From contig CM030932.1 of assembly GCA_018136815.1 (NCBI GenBank), forward strand, positions 6,672,915 through 6,736,914: 64,000 nucleotides of DNA. The letters are read 5' to 3'. The first letter of the stretch is position 1; the number at the start of each line of letters is the position of its first letter. This DNA comes from Isochrysis galbana (lineage: Eukaryota > Haptophyta > Isochrysidales > Isochrysidaceae). Below the pieces are notes generated by a model. That model saw only the letters and a list, made by a program, of their open reading frames with translations. It had not been told where the DNA came from and made no database searches. Position numbers and translations under genes: made by a program. Of this stretch, positions 30,963 through 41,408 are shown piece after piece.

Positions 30963-31430
30963 CGGGGGCTGTGTGTCAGGGGGGGGGGGGAAGGGGGGGG
31001 GGGCGCGACACGACGGCGAGTAGTGCCTGTACTGGTGTCTTTGCATCCTTACAGCTTGGACACCCCTGCTCTTTCCTTTACGTAACCGCGTGATTTTCAA
31101 AATAAAGCGAAGCACCCAAATAGATGCTTCAGCACTTTTTAACCTGTTTTCGTCACAAAACCTGCCTAGATCTTCCTATATTTAGGTAGCTGCGCCATAG
31201 CAGTGTGTCTGGGCAAGCCCCCTGTGCCATACCGGCGGCTCGTCGCCCGCGGGTGAAGCTGCCAAGAGAACAACTGAAAAAAACGAGGCGAAGCACCTGT
31301 TTAGGTGCTCCGGCAGTAAGGAGTTAAAAGAAAAATATTTTTTTACATCGAAAATAATGTAGAGTACTACGAACTCTGATCCCTCTTCCCTTCCCTCCGC
31401 CTCGCCCTCCCGGACTCCGGACACTTCTCT
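30963..31430. other. Intergenic, upstream flank of the Aha1-like gene
   Basis: Contains G runs (30979-30997) and two near-copies of GAAGCACCNNNTTAGGTGCT-type palindromes (about 31108-31135 and 31290-31312), possible small hairpins. No gene. Confidence 0.4.
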
Positions 31431-32293
31431 ATGGCGACGATAGCGGCGAATGACCGGACCGGTAGCATCTTTGTCTCGAAGGACAAGTTTGTGCAGGCAG
31501 CAAGCGAATCCGGGCTCTCCGATGAGCAGAGCCAGCGCATGTGGTCCAAGCTGGCGGAGACGAGCTCTCAGCGGATCATTGCTGGAGCCACGGCGCCTCG
31601 AGCCGACGCCTCCAACGTGAATCAGTGGCATTGGAGTGAAATGGACTTGGCCCCGTGGTGCAAGGAGCGTCTAGCTGCGCTCTTGGAGGGCATCGAGGTG
31701 AGGATATACTCCATAGCAACCAGCTACCGTCTCTGAACCACAGCATCTCTCCCGGCCATCAGACTGGTCAGCATTGCTGTGGTAGTTGTGCTCTGAAAGC
31801 GGTGCATTCAGCATTGATGGCTTTTTAGTGCATGTGTTGCTGCTCCCTGTAGGCGGATGGCGTGCCGGATAAGGGCTGGGTGAAACTCACCAAGCTCGAG
31901 AGCTGCGAAGGCGAAGCCAGCGTATCAAACCGCAAGGGGAAGAGGATTGTTGCCTATGAGCTCAACGTGAAGGTGACTTGGAAGGGCTCAGTGGACTATG
32001 ACGACGTTGAAGGATCGCTCCTCCTTCCCTACATCTCCGAGGACGTCACCGATGGCGAGTACGAGGTGCGCAATGCCCACCCAATGGAGGGTGTGATGCT
32101 TCTGTCGTTTGATTTCCCCTCACCAGCTGCACGCTCTGAGTCCTATGGGTGAACTCGGGATGCGCAGATCAAATGGACCGCCAAAGAGCCCAACGACACT
32201 TCGCATAAGATGGCGCTGCGTTACATGCAAAAGCAAACCAAGACGATTAGTGAACGACTCAAAACCTTCTACAACGAAATCAATGCAAAGTAG
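31431..32293 (+). CDS. Activator of Hsp90 ATPase, N-terminal domain only (Aha1_N/Hch1-like)
   Basis: Three exons: 31431-31697, 31853-32065 and 32168-32293. The introns begin GTGAGG and GTGCGC. The product has 201 residues. The Aha1 N-domain is clear: NVNQWHWSEMDLAPWCKERL (residues 62-81), GEASVSNRKGKRIVAYEL, and a C-terminal helix. In the family this domain binds the middle segment of Hsp90 and stimulates its ATPase. The C-terminal SRPBCC domain of full Aha1 is absent, as in yeast Hch1. The frame closes with a stop right after the N-domain, and no second domain follows downstream. A 60-residue N-terminal extension precedes the domain. Confidence 0.92.
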
Positions 32294-33144
32294 CTACAAT
32301 GTGAAGGCGTGTGGCATCGCCAGTTGCCTCTAGCATGCTCGTTTCTCCACCTAAGGCTAAGGCCGCAAGGCCTTTTGTTCACAAAGCCACTCCTGTAAAT
32401 TGAGGGCCATATTCGCCTGTCGTGTACTCACGTGGGCGCTCAGGTTCAAAAGATTATTTTGAATGCTTTACCTACTCCTTTACCTACACGTTGCACAACA
32501 AAGTGACACTCTTTCATCAGTCATTATGGCGACGGACGTACGACGTATGCATAGCCTGCATACTGCAGGCGGTCACTCACGCTTTTTAACCACTATTTCC
32601 CACCCCTCATGGGTGTCCAAGGATTCCCCAGGCCCCCCCCTGACCTGCCCCCCCCCCCCCCCCCCCCGCGCGCGAACCCCCTCTACCCGGTGATGGCGGA
32701 GGCGGGGACGGAGGCGGCGGCGAGGGTGGCGGTGGAGACGGCGGTGGCGGCGAGCGGCGAGGGTGGAGGCCTGTCGCAGGCACGCCATCGCGCGTGGCGC
32801 AGGAGAGAGGAGAGGGAGCGCGAAGAAGGGGGTGGGCGGAGCGTGAGCGTGAGCTCCGCCCACCGAAAAATAAATTTTCAACAAATTTTTATGGGTCGCG
32901 GCGCGGTGAAGGAACGGAACTAGCGCTAACTCAAGACAGGACTCCCTGCCGCGGCAAGCGCAAGCAGCCTTCCCCCTTATGCCACCCAGCTCTTCACTAG
33001 CTTTCTACCTGCACTAGCTGGAGCGCCCCTCCCTCCACACTCAAACAGCCCCCCACGCCAGGATCCTGTTCTGGTCTCGCAGGCAAAAGGTGCGGGACTT
33101 CTACCGTCCCCGCTCTGACACTTGTGACTTCTATTAATTAATTT
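32294..33144. repeat. Repeat-rich intergenic region
   Basis: Contains a C run of about 20 (32648-32667), GGC/GGA triplet repeats (32690-32770), and a minus-oriented piece of the GC-rich SINE-like repeat (32760-32900) including the GCTCCGCCCACC half-hairpin. No gene. Confidence 0.55.
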
Positions 33145-33545
33145 CTTAATAGTCTCACCGCACACGCGACCGTGCAGCCTCTACTTTCTACTCACGTAGG
33201 AAACTTTCTACACCCCCAATCCGCCGGCCCTTTCCCCCCCGCCATCAGGCGACTCCCCCCGTGCACTACTAGGGGGATAGGGGAAAAGGGCTTAGATATG
33301 GTCGGTGGCCCGCGCCCCCCCCCCGGCGATCCGTTCCCCCCTTCCTCCTACGCCTACCGGGCTGGCGGCGGCCTCGGTCCCGACTTATCCTGTAAACAGG
33401 TGCGGGACTTACATATTTTCCGGTGAGCGGAGCTCTCGCTCCGCCCACCCCCTTCTCCGCGCTCTCTCTCCCCTCTCCTGCAGGCACGCGCGATGGCGCG
33501 CCTGCGACAGGCCTGCAGCTGCCCCTGGCGACCCCTGGAGGCCTC
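33145..33545 (-). repeat. GC-rich SINE-like repeat, copy 2
   Basis: Matches 24541-24960 throughout: the minus-strand tail GTGAGACTATTAAGAAA, then the CACTACTAGGGGGAT, CTGTAAACAGGTGCGGGACT and GGAGCTCTCGCTCCGCCCACC-type hairpin blocks. To the right, 33530-33925 is GC-rich repeat related to 28970-29140. Confidence 0.7.
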
Positions 33546-33934
33546 TGGAGGCCAGCTCAGGGGGCAGAGGAGGCTGGGGCTGGGCCCTGGCCTCCCCTGC
33601 CTCTCCCTCGCTGGCGCTCCTGTGCCTCAGGGGTCCCCAATCTGCACCTGTCTGCCTGTCGAACAGGGGGGGAGGGGGGGTTGGAGCGATGGGCTGGCCA
33701 CGACAGGCCAGGACGCGCGAGGCAGGCAAGCCTGCCAGTGAGAGAGTGGGTCAGCAGGGCATTCTGCTCCTCGCAAGCCATCAGGCGTGCCAGGAGCATG
33801 GGTGGTTCCTCCCCGGCTTTGAGAGGGCTTTCTGACGAGCCGCCTCGGGCGGCATGGGGCGTCCCAGGTGGGGCGCGGTGGCGAGGGTCGCCTGGGGCTC
33901 GGGAGCGGTCGCGGCACGCTCCATAGGTCAAACT

Positions 33935-34105
33935 ATAACAATAGTTTTCTCCGCCCACCGAAAAATAGAAAAATAGGTAAGTCCCGCACCTGTTTACAGG
34001 AGGAGTCGGGTCTGAGGACGCCGCCAGCCCGCGTAGGTGTAGGAGGAAGGGGGGAACGGATCACCGGATCACCGGGGGGGGGGGGGGCACCGGACCATAT
34101 CTAAA
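33935..34105 (+). repeat. GC-rich SINE-like repeat, copy 3, partial and inverted
   Basis: Reverse-complement piece holding AAGTCCCGCACCTGTTTACA and CACCGGACCATATCTAA. It abuts the 3' tail of the LINE-like element at 34106. Confidence 0.6.
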
Positions 34106-36120
34106 AAAAAACCTTTTAATATTCGCGCCACGCGTGCGGCTACTGGGTTAGCTATTGTAGCCACGCCCAGATCCCTTCCTCTCCCTCACTTCCCGCCTTG
34201 CGGCAACTCCCCTCGTGCTCTACATAGGGGCCCAGGTTGTGGGGGGGGCTGGGGCGGGCGGGGTGCACCGGCCCTCAGTGGACTTTTCTCGCCTTCCTCC
34301 TGTGCCTCTGTGTGGCCCGTTTCTTGCAGATTGATGTTGTGAGGGTTTTGTGTTGTTAATGGGGTATCACTCACTCGTGGAGTGCTCGTTTACGTGAGTG
34401 GTCTCTTAAAACGGGGGGGGAGGGGATGTGTCTCGACTTAGGCGCTTAGTCGAGCCTCTCGGCAAGGCCGATCGCTTTCGCCACTAGGCCGAGGTCGTCG
34501 CTCATCTTTAGTCTTCCTTTGTCGTCTTCTGTAAATATAGGGGTGCTGAGCTCCGCTGGTTTTTTAGTTTTAGGTTTTCTACCCTGGGCCGCCATGCGAG
34601 TGCGCATTGGACGGTAAGTGTTCGACGGGGTGCGGCCCCTCACCAGGGTAGTGAATCTTATTAGCGTGGATTCTAAAACTAAAACAGGTATGTAGTGATA
34701 TTCGTATGATTCGAATTCTACTCTGTAGAAGTCCCTTATTATGTACTTCCAGGCTATTATGTAGAGGGTTTTCAAACTGTCAGGGGTGTTCGCGTTTGGG
34801 TATGCGAACAATCTGTCTTTAGTTTTCTGCTTGCGGGTCCTGTTCTGTTCCGGGGTGTAGTTAGCAATCGCGTCTATGGTGTCGAAGATTTTTCTTGTCG
34901 CCGGGCACCACGCTAGGTGGCATGAGTCCTCTTGATATCGGTTGCACATCCTGCATTTGTTCGTTGTGCTTGTCGAGAATCTGTTTCTGGTACCTATTCT
35001 CCTGTGGGTAATGTGTTTGAAGTGAGGGTGCTTGTCCGTGTGTTTTAGCAACGGCAGGGTGTACAGCCTGGCTATGTGTTTCCAGTCCTCTTTCGAGATG
35101 TCTAGGCGTTTCTCCCATGCTGTTCTGGTCGCTTGAGGGTCGTTGCGTCGTGCTGCCTTGAGCTCGGCTTTTGTGATGTCGGAGACCGTGATCGCATCGA
35201 GTGCAATTCTTCCTTTTTGTATGGCGTACTCGTCGGCCAGTGGGTATTCCAAGTGCTTGGGTCCTTTATATCCATTCTCCCATCGTGCCGGGGGGTAGTA
35301 GCGTCGTGTTTCCTCGGCGCTCGCTACGTCACCGGTGCTGGAGGCCTCCCCGAGATAGTCGGTGTCTGTGTGAATCCATATGTTGTTGAGTTTTTTGATG
35401 TATTTATCGTCTTCTGAGACTCTCACCTCTTCCCGTTTTGTTTCCCCCGACTCCTGATGGGGCTCTACTCCTTTTGGTCTGGACTTCTCTCCGGGGCCGG
35501 GTGGTGGACGTTCCGACGACTTGTCCAGTATTTGTCGCGCGTGGACCTTCTACGTCTGATTCTTGTTCCTGTGCGTAGGGCCCGGGTGGGGCGGGAGTCA
35601 GTTGTTTATCGTCTCGGAGCGTGCATGTGCTGAGAGATGTGGGAGTTGTGGTTCTCCTCCGGCTGAGGGATGGGGCCAGCTGGTCCATTCGGTGGAGCCT
35701 TTTTGAGTTGTTGATTTGTATCGCTGTGTTGCATGTCATGTATTTGTGCCCATAAGGGCCACCCGGCCGCGGGTCGCTCCGCCGAGGCGGCGCGTCCCTT
35801 GCCGGGGTGAGTGGGGCCTCTGCCATAAGGCATGCCCAATGGAGCGCAGGCCCTGCCTGTCTGGTGCTCTTGCTGTGTGTCCTGCAGCCTGCTGTCCCCC
35901 AAGATGGGGGCCAGCATGGCTGCTGTGAGTGGTGTGGCCGGGGCCACGGGCCGTGTGGTGCGACCGGGGTCGCACGCACCTGCTCGGCCTCCGACGGTGG
36001 ACGCGGCCGCTTCGCCAGCGACTGGTCCGTGGGGGCATGGGGGCCGCCCTCGGTGGGGGGGCCGAATGAGAGGGGAGCCGCGGCGGCGCGCTCCATCGCA
36101 ACCAAGTATAAACTTAGTTG
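34106..36120 (-). mobile_element. LINE-like element with both ends, no RT core
   Basis: On the minus strand it opens at the boundary motif CAACTAAGTTTATACTTGGT (36120-36101). An ATG follows at 36096 (MERAAAAPLSFGPP), and it ends with AATATTAAAAGG plus T9 near 34106. Between lie a Pro/Arg-rich frame (36096-35404) and the LINE C-terminal frame. No reverse-transcriptase or endonuclease domain is present, although 2 kb is spanned, so this is an internally deleted or non-autonomous member probably mobilised in trans. Confidence 0.6.
34446..35426 (-). CDS. LINE ORF2 C-terminal region with CCHC zinc finger
   Basis: 326-residue frame ending AKAIGLAERLD. The core is HFKHITHRRIGTRNRF followed by CRMCNRYQEDSCHLAWCP, the C-x2-C...H-x4-C end typical of non-LTR retrotransposon proteins. 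It is followed by a conserved segment (YIIAWKYIIRDFYRVEFESY) that is also found in the copy at 21515-22400. The RT domain expected before it is absent. The upstream overlapping frame (36096-35404) is in another frame and overlaps it by 23 bases. Confidence 0.6.
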   Translation of the reverse strand: MRVSEDDKYIKKLNNIWIHTDTDYLGEASSTGDVASAEETRRYYPPARWENGYKGPKHLEYPLADEYAIQKGRIALDAITVSDITKAELKAARRNDPQATRTAWEKRLDISKEDWKHIARLYTLPLLKHTDKHPHFKHITHRRIGTRNRFSTSTTNKCRMCNRYQEDSCHLAWCPATRKIFDTIDAIANYTPEQNRTRKQKTKDRLFAYPNANTPDSLKTLYIIAWKYIIRDFYRVEFESYEYHYIPVLVLESTLIRFTTLVRGRTPSNTYRPMRTRMAAQGRKPKTKKPAELSTPIFTEDDKGRLKMSDDLGLVAKAIGLAERLD

Positions 36121-36400
36121 CACCGGACCATATCTAAGCCCTTCACCCCAATCCCCCTAGAGCCGCCTGATGGCGGGGGGAGAACGGCCGGGGGCCGGGG
36201 GAGTGGGGGGAGTAGAAAGTTTTACTGCGTGAGCAGAAAGCAGAGGGTCCACGGCCGGGTGTGCGGTGAGTAAGAATTAATGAATTCGGGTGGTGCACCG
36301 GGACTTTTGATGGCCCGCACCTACTTTGGAGGAGGAGAGGGGAGGAGAGCGCGAGGCGCCTCCCCATATCCCCATGTGAACCAAGTTATAAACTCAGTTG
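36121..36400 (+). repeat. GC-rich SINE-like repeat, copy 4, and a second boundary motif
   Basis: 36121-36290 is the reverse complement of the left part of the repeat (CACCGGACCATATCTAAGCC ... GTGTGCGGTGAGTAAGAATT). At 36379-36400 another boundary motif (AACCAAGTTATAAACTCAGT) closes the block. From 36401 to 36629 nothing is recognised. Confidence 0.55.
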
Positions 36401-36629
36401 ACCCGCTGCCCAGTCGAAGGGAATCGAGAAAAACGATGATAGATTATCGTATAAAGTGAACGGGCAACATCAGACATCTTGCAGCGACAAGATCCCAGAG
36501 GAAGTAGGAACATGGCTAGCGGGCAGCAAAGGCCAGATGCAGATGCATACGCTCCATACATACTTCACACCTCCATATAAAAGAGAGCTCGTGCGCTATG
36601 AGGAAGGGTTTTGTGAGACCCACCTCAAA

Positions 36630-37232
36630 TTAATTGAGTGGCCCCATTCGCCTGCGTGTCTTGGCGTTTGTCTTCGTGCGCTGCCCGCGAGACGGTAGAC
36701 GCAGCTCATGACGAATACCCCTGTAGCACCGGATATCTTTCAGACGTTTGATGTTGAGCCCAATTTCCTTTTGTAATGCCGCCCCCGCTGCCTTGGCCGG
36801 GTCATCGTAGTTGACGCATGCCGCATTGAGCGCTCGCCGGATGTATGAGCGCTGAGACTCACGCATCCTCTGCAGTGGATAAGCACCATGCACGCCTACC
36901 TCTGCAGCAAGTTGCTTGCTTCGTTCACGACCGTACCCGTAAACTTTGGCGATTGCGAACTCTGCAGGGCGATTGAGCGGGACAGCATAATTCTGCACGC
37001 GAAATGAGCTGTCTCCTGTCCCACCCTTGTCGCTTCGTTGCTGTACAAATGCAGCAGTCAGTCCGATGAGCCCATGCTGCTGGATGCGCTCACGTCGTGT
37101 GGACAGAGGTGGCATTTCGCAGAGTGCTCGCGACCGATCCGTACCGGCGGACATGCTGCGTGCCGTCGTCCTCAATCGTGCGGCGCCCTCTGAGAGAGAT
37201 ATCGTGCGTGCGTATATCAGACGGGCGAGCAT
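36630..37232 (-). CDS. rps13: Ribosomal protein uS13, organellar (probably mitochondrial)
   Basis: 200-residue frame. Residues about 79-196 are a complete uS13 of bacterial type: NRPAEFAIAKVYGYGRERSK, EIGLNIKRLKDIRCYRGIRH, and LPSRGQRTKTNAKTRRR, the conserved tail that contacts the small-subunit head and tRNA. The first 78 residues are basic, rich in Ser, Arg and Ala and nearly free of acidic residues at the start (MLARLIYARTISLSEGAARL), as in a mitochondrial presequence. No signal peptide is seen, which argues against a complex-plastid destination. No intron is needed. Confidence 0.92.
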   Translation of the reverse strand: MLARLIYARTISLSEGAARLRTTARSMSAGTDRSRALCEMPPLSTRRERIQQHGLIGLTAAFVQQRSDKGGTGDSSFRVQNYAVPLNRPAEFAIAKVYGYGRERSKQLAAEVGVHGAYPLQRMRESQRSYIRRALNAACVNYDDPAKAAGAALQKEIGLNIKRLKDIRCYRGIRHELRLPSRGQRTKTNAKTRRRMGPLN

Positions 37233-37780
37233 TGGTTGGGGTCTGGAGCCGCGCGGTCGCGCCTCCTCGCGCGCCCTCTCCCTCTGGCCTATGCCTGTGG
37301 GGCCGCAGCGAGAAAAAAAGGTACTGACGAAGAGGATAGACTGGGCGGGGGGGGGGAGGTGTTTTGCCCGTGAGAAAGAGTTTCAGCCGCGGATGAGCGC
37401 AGAGGTGACGAATTGTGATGGCCCTTAGGGCCTGAGGGCAATGAGGAAGGAGGCAGACCGGCGGCAGGCGCGGCGGAGGAGACGACTTCGGAGACGCTGA
37501 CGGGCTGAGGCCCGTCAGCAGAGGAAGGCGGGCAGGCGGGCTTGAGCGAGGGCGAGGACGGCGGCGAGAGCGACATCGAGCGAGAGGCGAGAGGCGAGGG
37601 TGAGTGAGAGGAGGGCTGTGTTGGCAGGGGCTGGCGAGGCGAGGAGGGATTGTAGGGTACGAGTATTACGAGAGCGAGAGCAACGAGAGCGAGAGCGACG
37701 GATGACGACTGACGACAAGACGTCGGACAACGATGCAGAAAACAACAGGATGCACCGACTCACGAACGCACTAGAATCAT
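37233..37780. other. Intergenic, GC-rich, GAGCGAGAG repeats
   Basis: GAGCGAGAGGCGAGAGGCGA-type short repeats occur at 37580-37700. No gene is supported. Confidence 0.4.
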
Positions 37781-38850
37781 TCACCCAAACCAAGCAAAAC
37801 ATGAAATAACCGAGACCCGCGGCTCAAGCTCGGGATCGAGAGGGGGCAATGGAACCGAAGTCGACATTGCCGGCGGCGACTCGCCGTGAGCCTGGCGGGA
37901 TGAAACGTTGTCCGAGATAGGAACGAGCGACGACTCCTCTGCCCGTGGCAAGTCGGCGGAGATCACGGCGACAAGCGGTGCAGAGGAGAGACGAGGGCGA
38001 GTGGAGACGAGGGACGGAACGCGACGATTGTTGACCATAAGGGTCAAGCGGCTATCACGCCCAGCATCCGGCGACAGTTCGATACAGGCGGCGTATGCTT
38101 CCAGGAAATCGTTTCCCAGGAGAAGCATAGGTGCGCCTTCGACGACGAGGAAACGGTGTCGGAATTCGACACCGGAGAGAGAGAAGACCAACGTGGCGTA
38201 GCCGCGGGTACGGAGGGGGTTACCATCCGGTCCGACAACGGCAGGTCGGTCCGAAGCATGTTCGACTAAGACGCAAGCGTCGCGGGGCAGTGTGGCCAAC
38301 AGCTCGGTGGTTACAACCGAGGGACCGGCTCCCGTGTCGGCTAGAGTCTTGTTGACGGCGAGGGCGGAATCGACGATATAACGAGTAGGGCCCGTGGCGG
38401 AGTGACGGCAAACGATGAGATCGCGAACGTACAGGCAGTGGCGGGGGTATAGGCTTGGCGGCGTGTCGGAGACAAGCCTCGCCGGTACCTCCATGGTCAA
38501 AGAAGCGACGACAGCAGGCTGGTTGAGAGCAGGTGTGAAACCCGAGGGAACGAAGGCGGCGTGCCGCTGCCTATGGTCGGCAATGACGTCAGCAACGGAG
38601 CGGCGAGCAGGGCGATCGAGCGGAGGCAGCGGTGGGTGCAAGTCCGGCAGGGCACCCAAGCCTAGGCGACATGGCGGCGTAGGGAGAAGAGCGAGGCGTT
38701 CCTGGCACGCCGCTTTCGTTCCCTCGGGGTTCACGCCTGCTCTCAGCCAACCTGCTGTCGTCGCTTCTGTGACCAGGGAGGTACCGAGGTACCGGCGAGG
38801 CTTGTCTCCGACACGCCGCCAAGCCTCTACCCCCGTCATTGCCTGCCCTC
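37781..38850 (-). mobile_element. Gypsy protease-region fossil
   Basis: Minus-strand frame matching the protease part of the left-hand gypsy polyprotein: YPRHCLYVRDLIVCR, NKTLADTGAGPSVVTT and PMLLLGNDFLEAYAA. The region 38434-38563 is repeated in inverse orientation at 38703-38850. RT and the rest are absent. It abuts the hAT remnant. Broken. Confidence 0.85.
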
Positions 38851-39660
38851 GAGAGAATCCGTGAGCGTGGGCAAACCATGGGTGAGAAGGCATCTGACTT
38901 GCCTAATGTTGCAGCCCTGCTGCGAGCGAGTGCGAAACCTGATGTTGGGACCAAGACTGAGGAGTATTATGAGAGTCCCTACCACAGCTGGTTCAAAGGT
39001 GTGATCTCGAGGGTGCCAGACGCGCGGCAACGGGGCGCATGGGTAATCACGTATGCTGACGGCCAAACACTAGATGTGAATGAGGAAGAGGAGATTCGAC
39101 GAGCAGTTGATGCAACGGCTTTGCCTCAATGGTCGTCGCTCGTGGAGCAAGTGAAAGGAGCATTCCAATATCTCGAAGAACGTTTAACTAATGAATGCGC
39201 TTCTCCGTATCATTGTCAGGAGCAGCATCGTCGAAGTGGGCTGTTGAGAGCGTTTAATCCAGCCTTTGCCTATGGCAAGGTGGATCATCTTTGGGTCCAT
39301 CGGCTCTCGGAGATTCCTGCCTTTTGTCATTTGCCTTCCATCACGCAAGGGTTGCTGAATGAGCATGAGCTTCCTGCATACTTGGTTGCATGTCGTGGGA
39401 CCACGATTGATCACTCCGAGGTGCCAACGTTCACACAGCAGGTGCTTGGTTGGTGGGCATCCAACCACACAAAGTTCCCCACATGGGCGCTGGCGGCAAG
39501 GATCACATTCAGCATGACTCCAAATTCAGCTTCGTGTGAGCGCGTATTTTCTTTGCTGACCAAAATGTTTGGTCCCGATCGTTCGACATCTCTTGCAGAT
39601 CAGATTCAAGCCGCGCTGATGTTGCGTTACAACAACAACAACCGGGAGAAGTCTTCATAA
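38851..39660 (+). pseudogene. hAT transposase C-terminal part with Tudor-like segment
   Basis: The frame opens upstream at 38839 within the gypsy fossil; MGEKASDLPN at 38878 is the better first Met. Residues after about 40 (SPYHSWFKGVISRV...WVITYADGQTLDVNEEEE) resemble a small Tudor/Agenet-type barrel. The C-terminus is the hAT dimerisation domain: WWASNHTKFPTWALAARITF, SMTPNSASCERVFSLLTKMF, DQIQAALMLRYN. The BED finger and most of the catalytic domain are missing, cut off by the gypsy fossil. This is either a truncated transposase or a domesticated fragment. Confidence 0.65.
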
Positions 39661-40116
39661 GTGTGTATGTATTTGTGTGTCATGTCACATATAATCCACA
39701 TATTATCATAATTAATGTATAATGTAGGTAGAGGTAGGAGATAGAAGATAGAGGTAGGCAGGGGGACGCGCACGATCTTAATGGCTCGAGTTTTTTTTGT
39801 GCGCGCGGGTTTTTTTTGCGTTCCTTAAGGGAACGTGTTGCGGACGCACTTGCGGCACCACAAATTGCTACAAGTTTGACGACAAATTTGGGCAGTCAGC
39901 TACAAGAATCCCGCAAGTTTTGCCGACAAATTTGGGCGAATTCCGCTAAAAATATTTGCCTGGCCCTAGGGGGAAGTGTAGGTCGTGATTAGCTTTGTAC
40001 TCATCTTCGTAATAATAATACTCACTGGAGGAATTGATGAGACATTCCTACCTAAAAAAGAAAACACGCATTCTGAGTAAAAAAATCACCTGGCCCTCTT
40101 TTGACGGAACGCGACT
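39661..40116. other. Non-coding, downstream of hAT remnant
   Basis: Two direct copies of GACAAATTTGGGC lie at about 39880 and 39928, and there are T runs at 39790-39816. These could belong to the hAT 3' end, but no terminal inverted repeat was established. Confidence 0.4.
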
Positions 40117-40363
40117 TTACGTCGACTTGATGGGGTTGTCCTTGAACTCGGAGGCGTGCATGTTCAGAATGGGGATGACGCCGTGCTCAGCGTTCGTCCA
40201 CACGTCGAGCTGCGGCACGAACTCGAACTCGTCCCCCACCTTCGCTTCCTTGGCCGGCCGTGAGGAGAACGCAGCCTTCCCTGTCGCCTGTCGCCACAAT
40301 TTGCGTAAGCAACGCAACCTTCTTCTCCTCGGTCCAGTTGTAGCGTGAATACGAATACTTTGA
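40117..40363 (-). CDS. Short unknown frame, possibly an exon
   Basis: The minus strand reads AAFSSRPAKEAKVGDEFEFV, then PQLDVWTNAEHGVIPILNMH, ending KDNPIKST. Composition is protein-like, but no ATG-led gene model, partner exon or known family could be found. It could be a 3' exon or a repeat-borne frame. Confidence 0.25.
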
Positions 40364-41009
40364 ATGCATGCGCAACGCAACACGCAAGTGTGTGGGTGGT
40401 ACAAGTAGGTAGTAAAAATAATACGCGCGTTCACTTTTTTTGGGGGGGGTGAGTATGTAGTTGACGGGTGTTCATTGTCGCGCGCCTTGAGTTGGGTGTG
40501 TTCGCGGCACAGCCGCGAGGTGTTGAGCGCCACACGCGGCGCGAGGAAAATTGTCAGTGTTTTTCACGGTGTTCACTTTGGGGATCAAGGGAGTAGTAGG
40601 TAGTTGACTATGTTCAAATGGTCAAAAAGTTTGAGTTGCGTTCGCGTTCGACTATTTTTTGTACCACCTACTTGTAAGTGATGAGTCGGGGGGCTGCATG
40701 CTGCGCTATGCCTCGCCCATGCGCGCGGACGCGGTGCGGCTTCAGTGAGGGCAGTGCATCTCCTTGCGGTGCGACGCGGCCTCGCGCACCCTCTCCATTG
40801 TTGAGGCCACCGGGAGCCCTCAATAAATAGCGCCCCACTGCGCCTAGTTAGTGGAACCCTCTCAATCTGTGTCTCCACAGCGCGACTTGTTTGTTGAGTC
40901 GCTCTATTGCGATCTTGTTGAGAGCCTATTGCGCCGTTGCAAAACCCCTCGCGATCGATTGAGAGCGTTCGACGAACTCAGCGCTGTGGCATCCTCTCTT
41001 CTTCCACTT

Positions 41010-41059
<50 letters not shown>

Positions 41060-41408
41060 TTCTCCGCGGCGTTGGAGACGAGGGAATCTCTCGCGTCCCA
41101 GAAGGGGTGCTGTGCGGTTCTTTTATGCCCGTGTGATAGATATATAAAGGGGTGGGAGAGGGAGGGGGAGGGGGAGGGGGGGGGGGGGAAGGGGGAAGGC
41201 GTGGGGGGGCGAGGGGGGAAGGCGCGCGGGGGGGGGAAGGGGGGGGGGGGGCGCCGGCCCTCTCCCTCTCCGCCCTGCCAGCGCGCCTGGCAACGCGGGC
41301 GGCGGGAGCAGCGCCGGCCTCACCGCGCGCGCGGGGGGCACGGCCACGGCACAGACCGAAGGGGGGGAGAGAAGGCCCCGCGCACGCGCGGAGCGACGGA
41401 GTCCCGAC
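40364..41408. other. Intergenic, upstream of the UCH-like gene
   Basis: Holds a (GA)n tract at 41013-41057, then long G runs (41160-41260) just before the next gene. This resembles the (GA)n and G-run pair upstream of the exonuclease gene. Confidence 0.5.
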
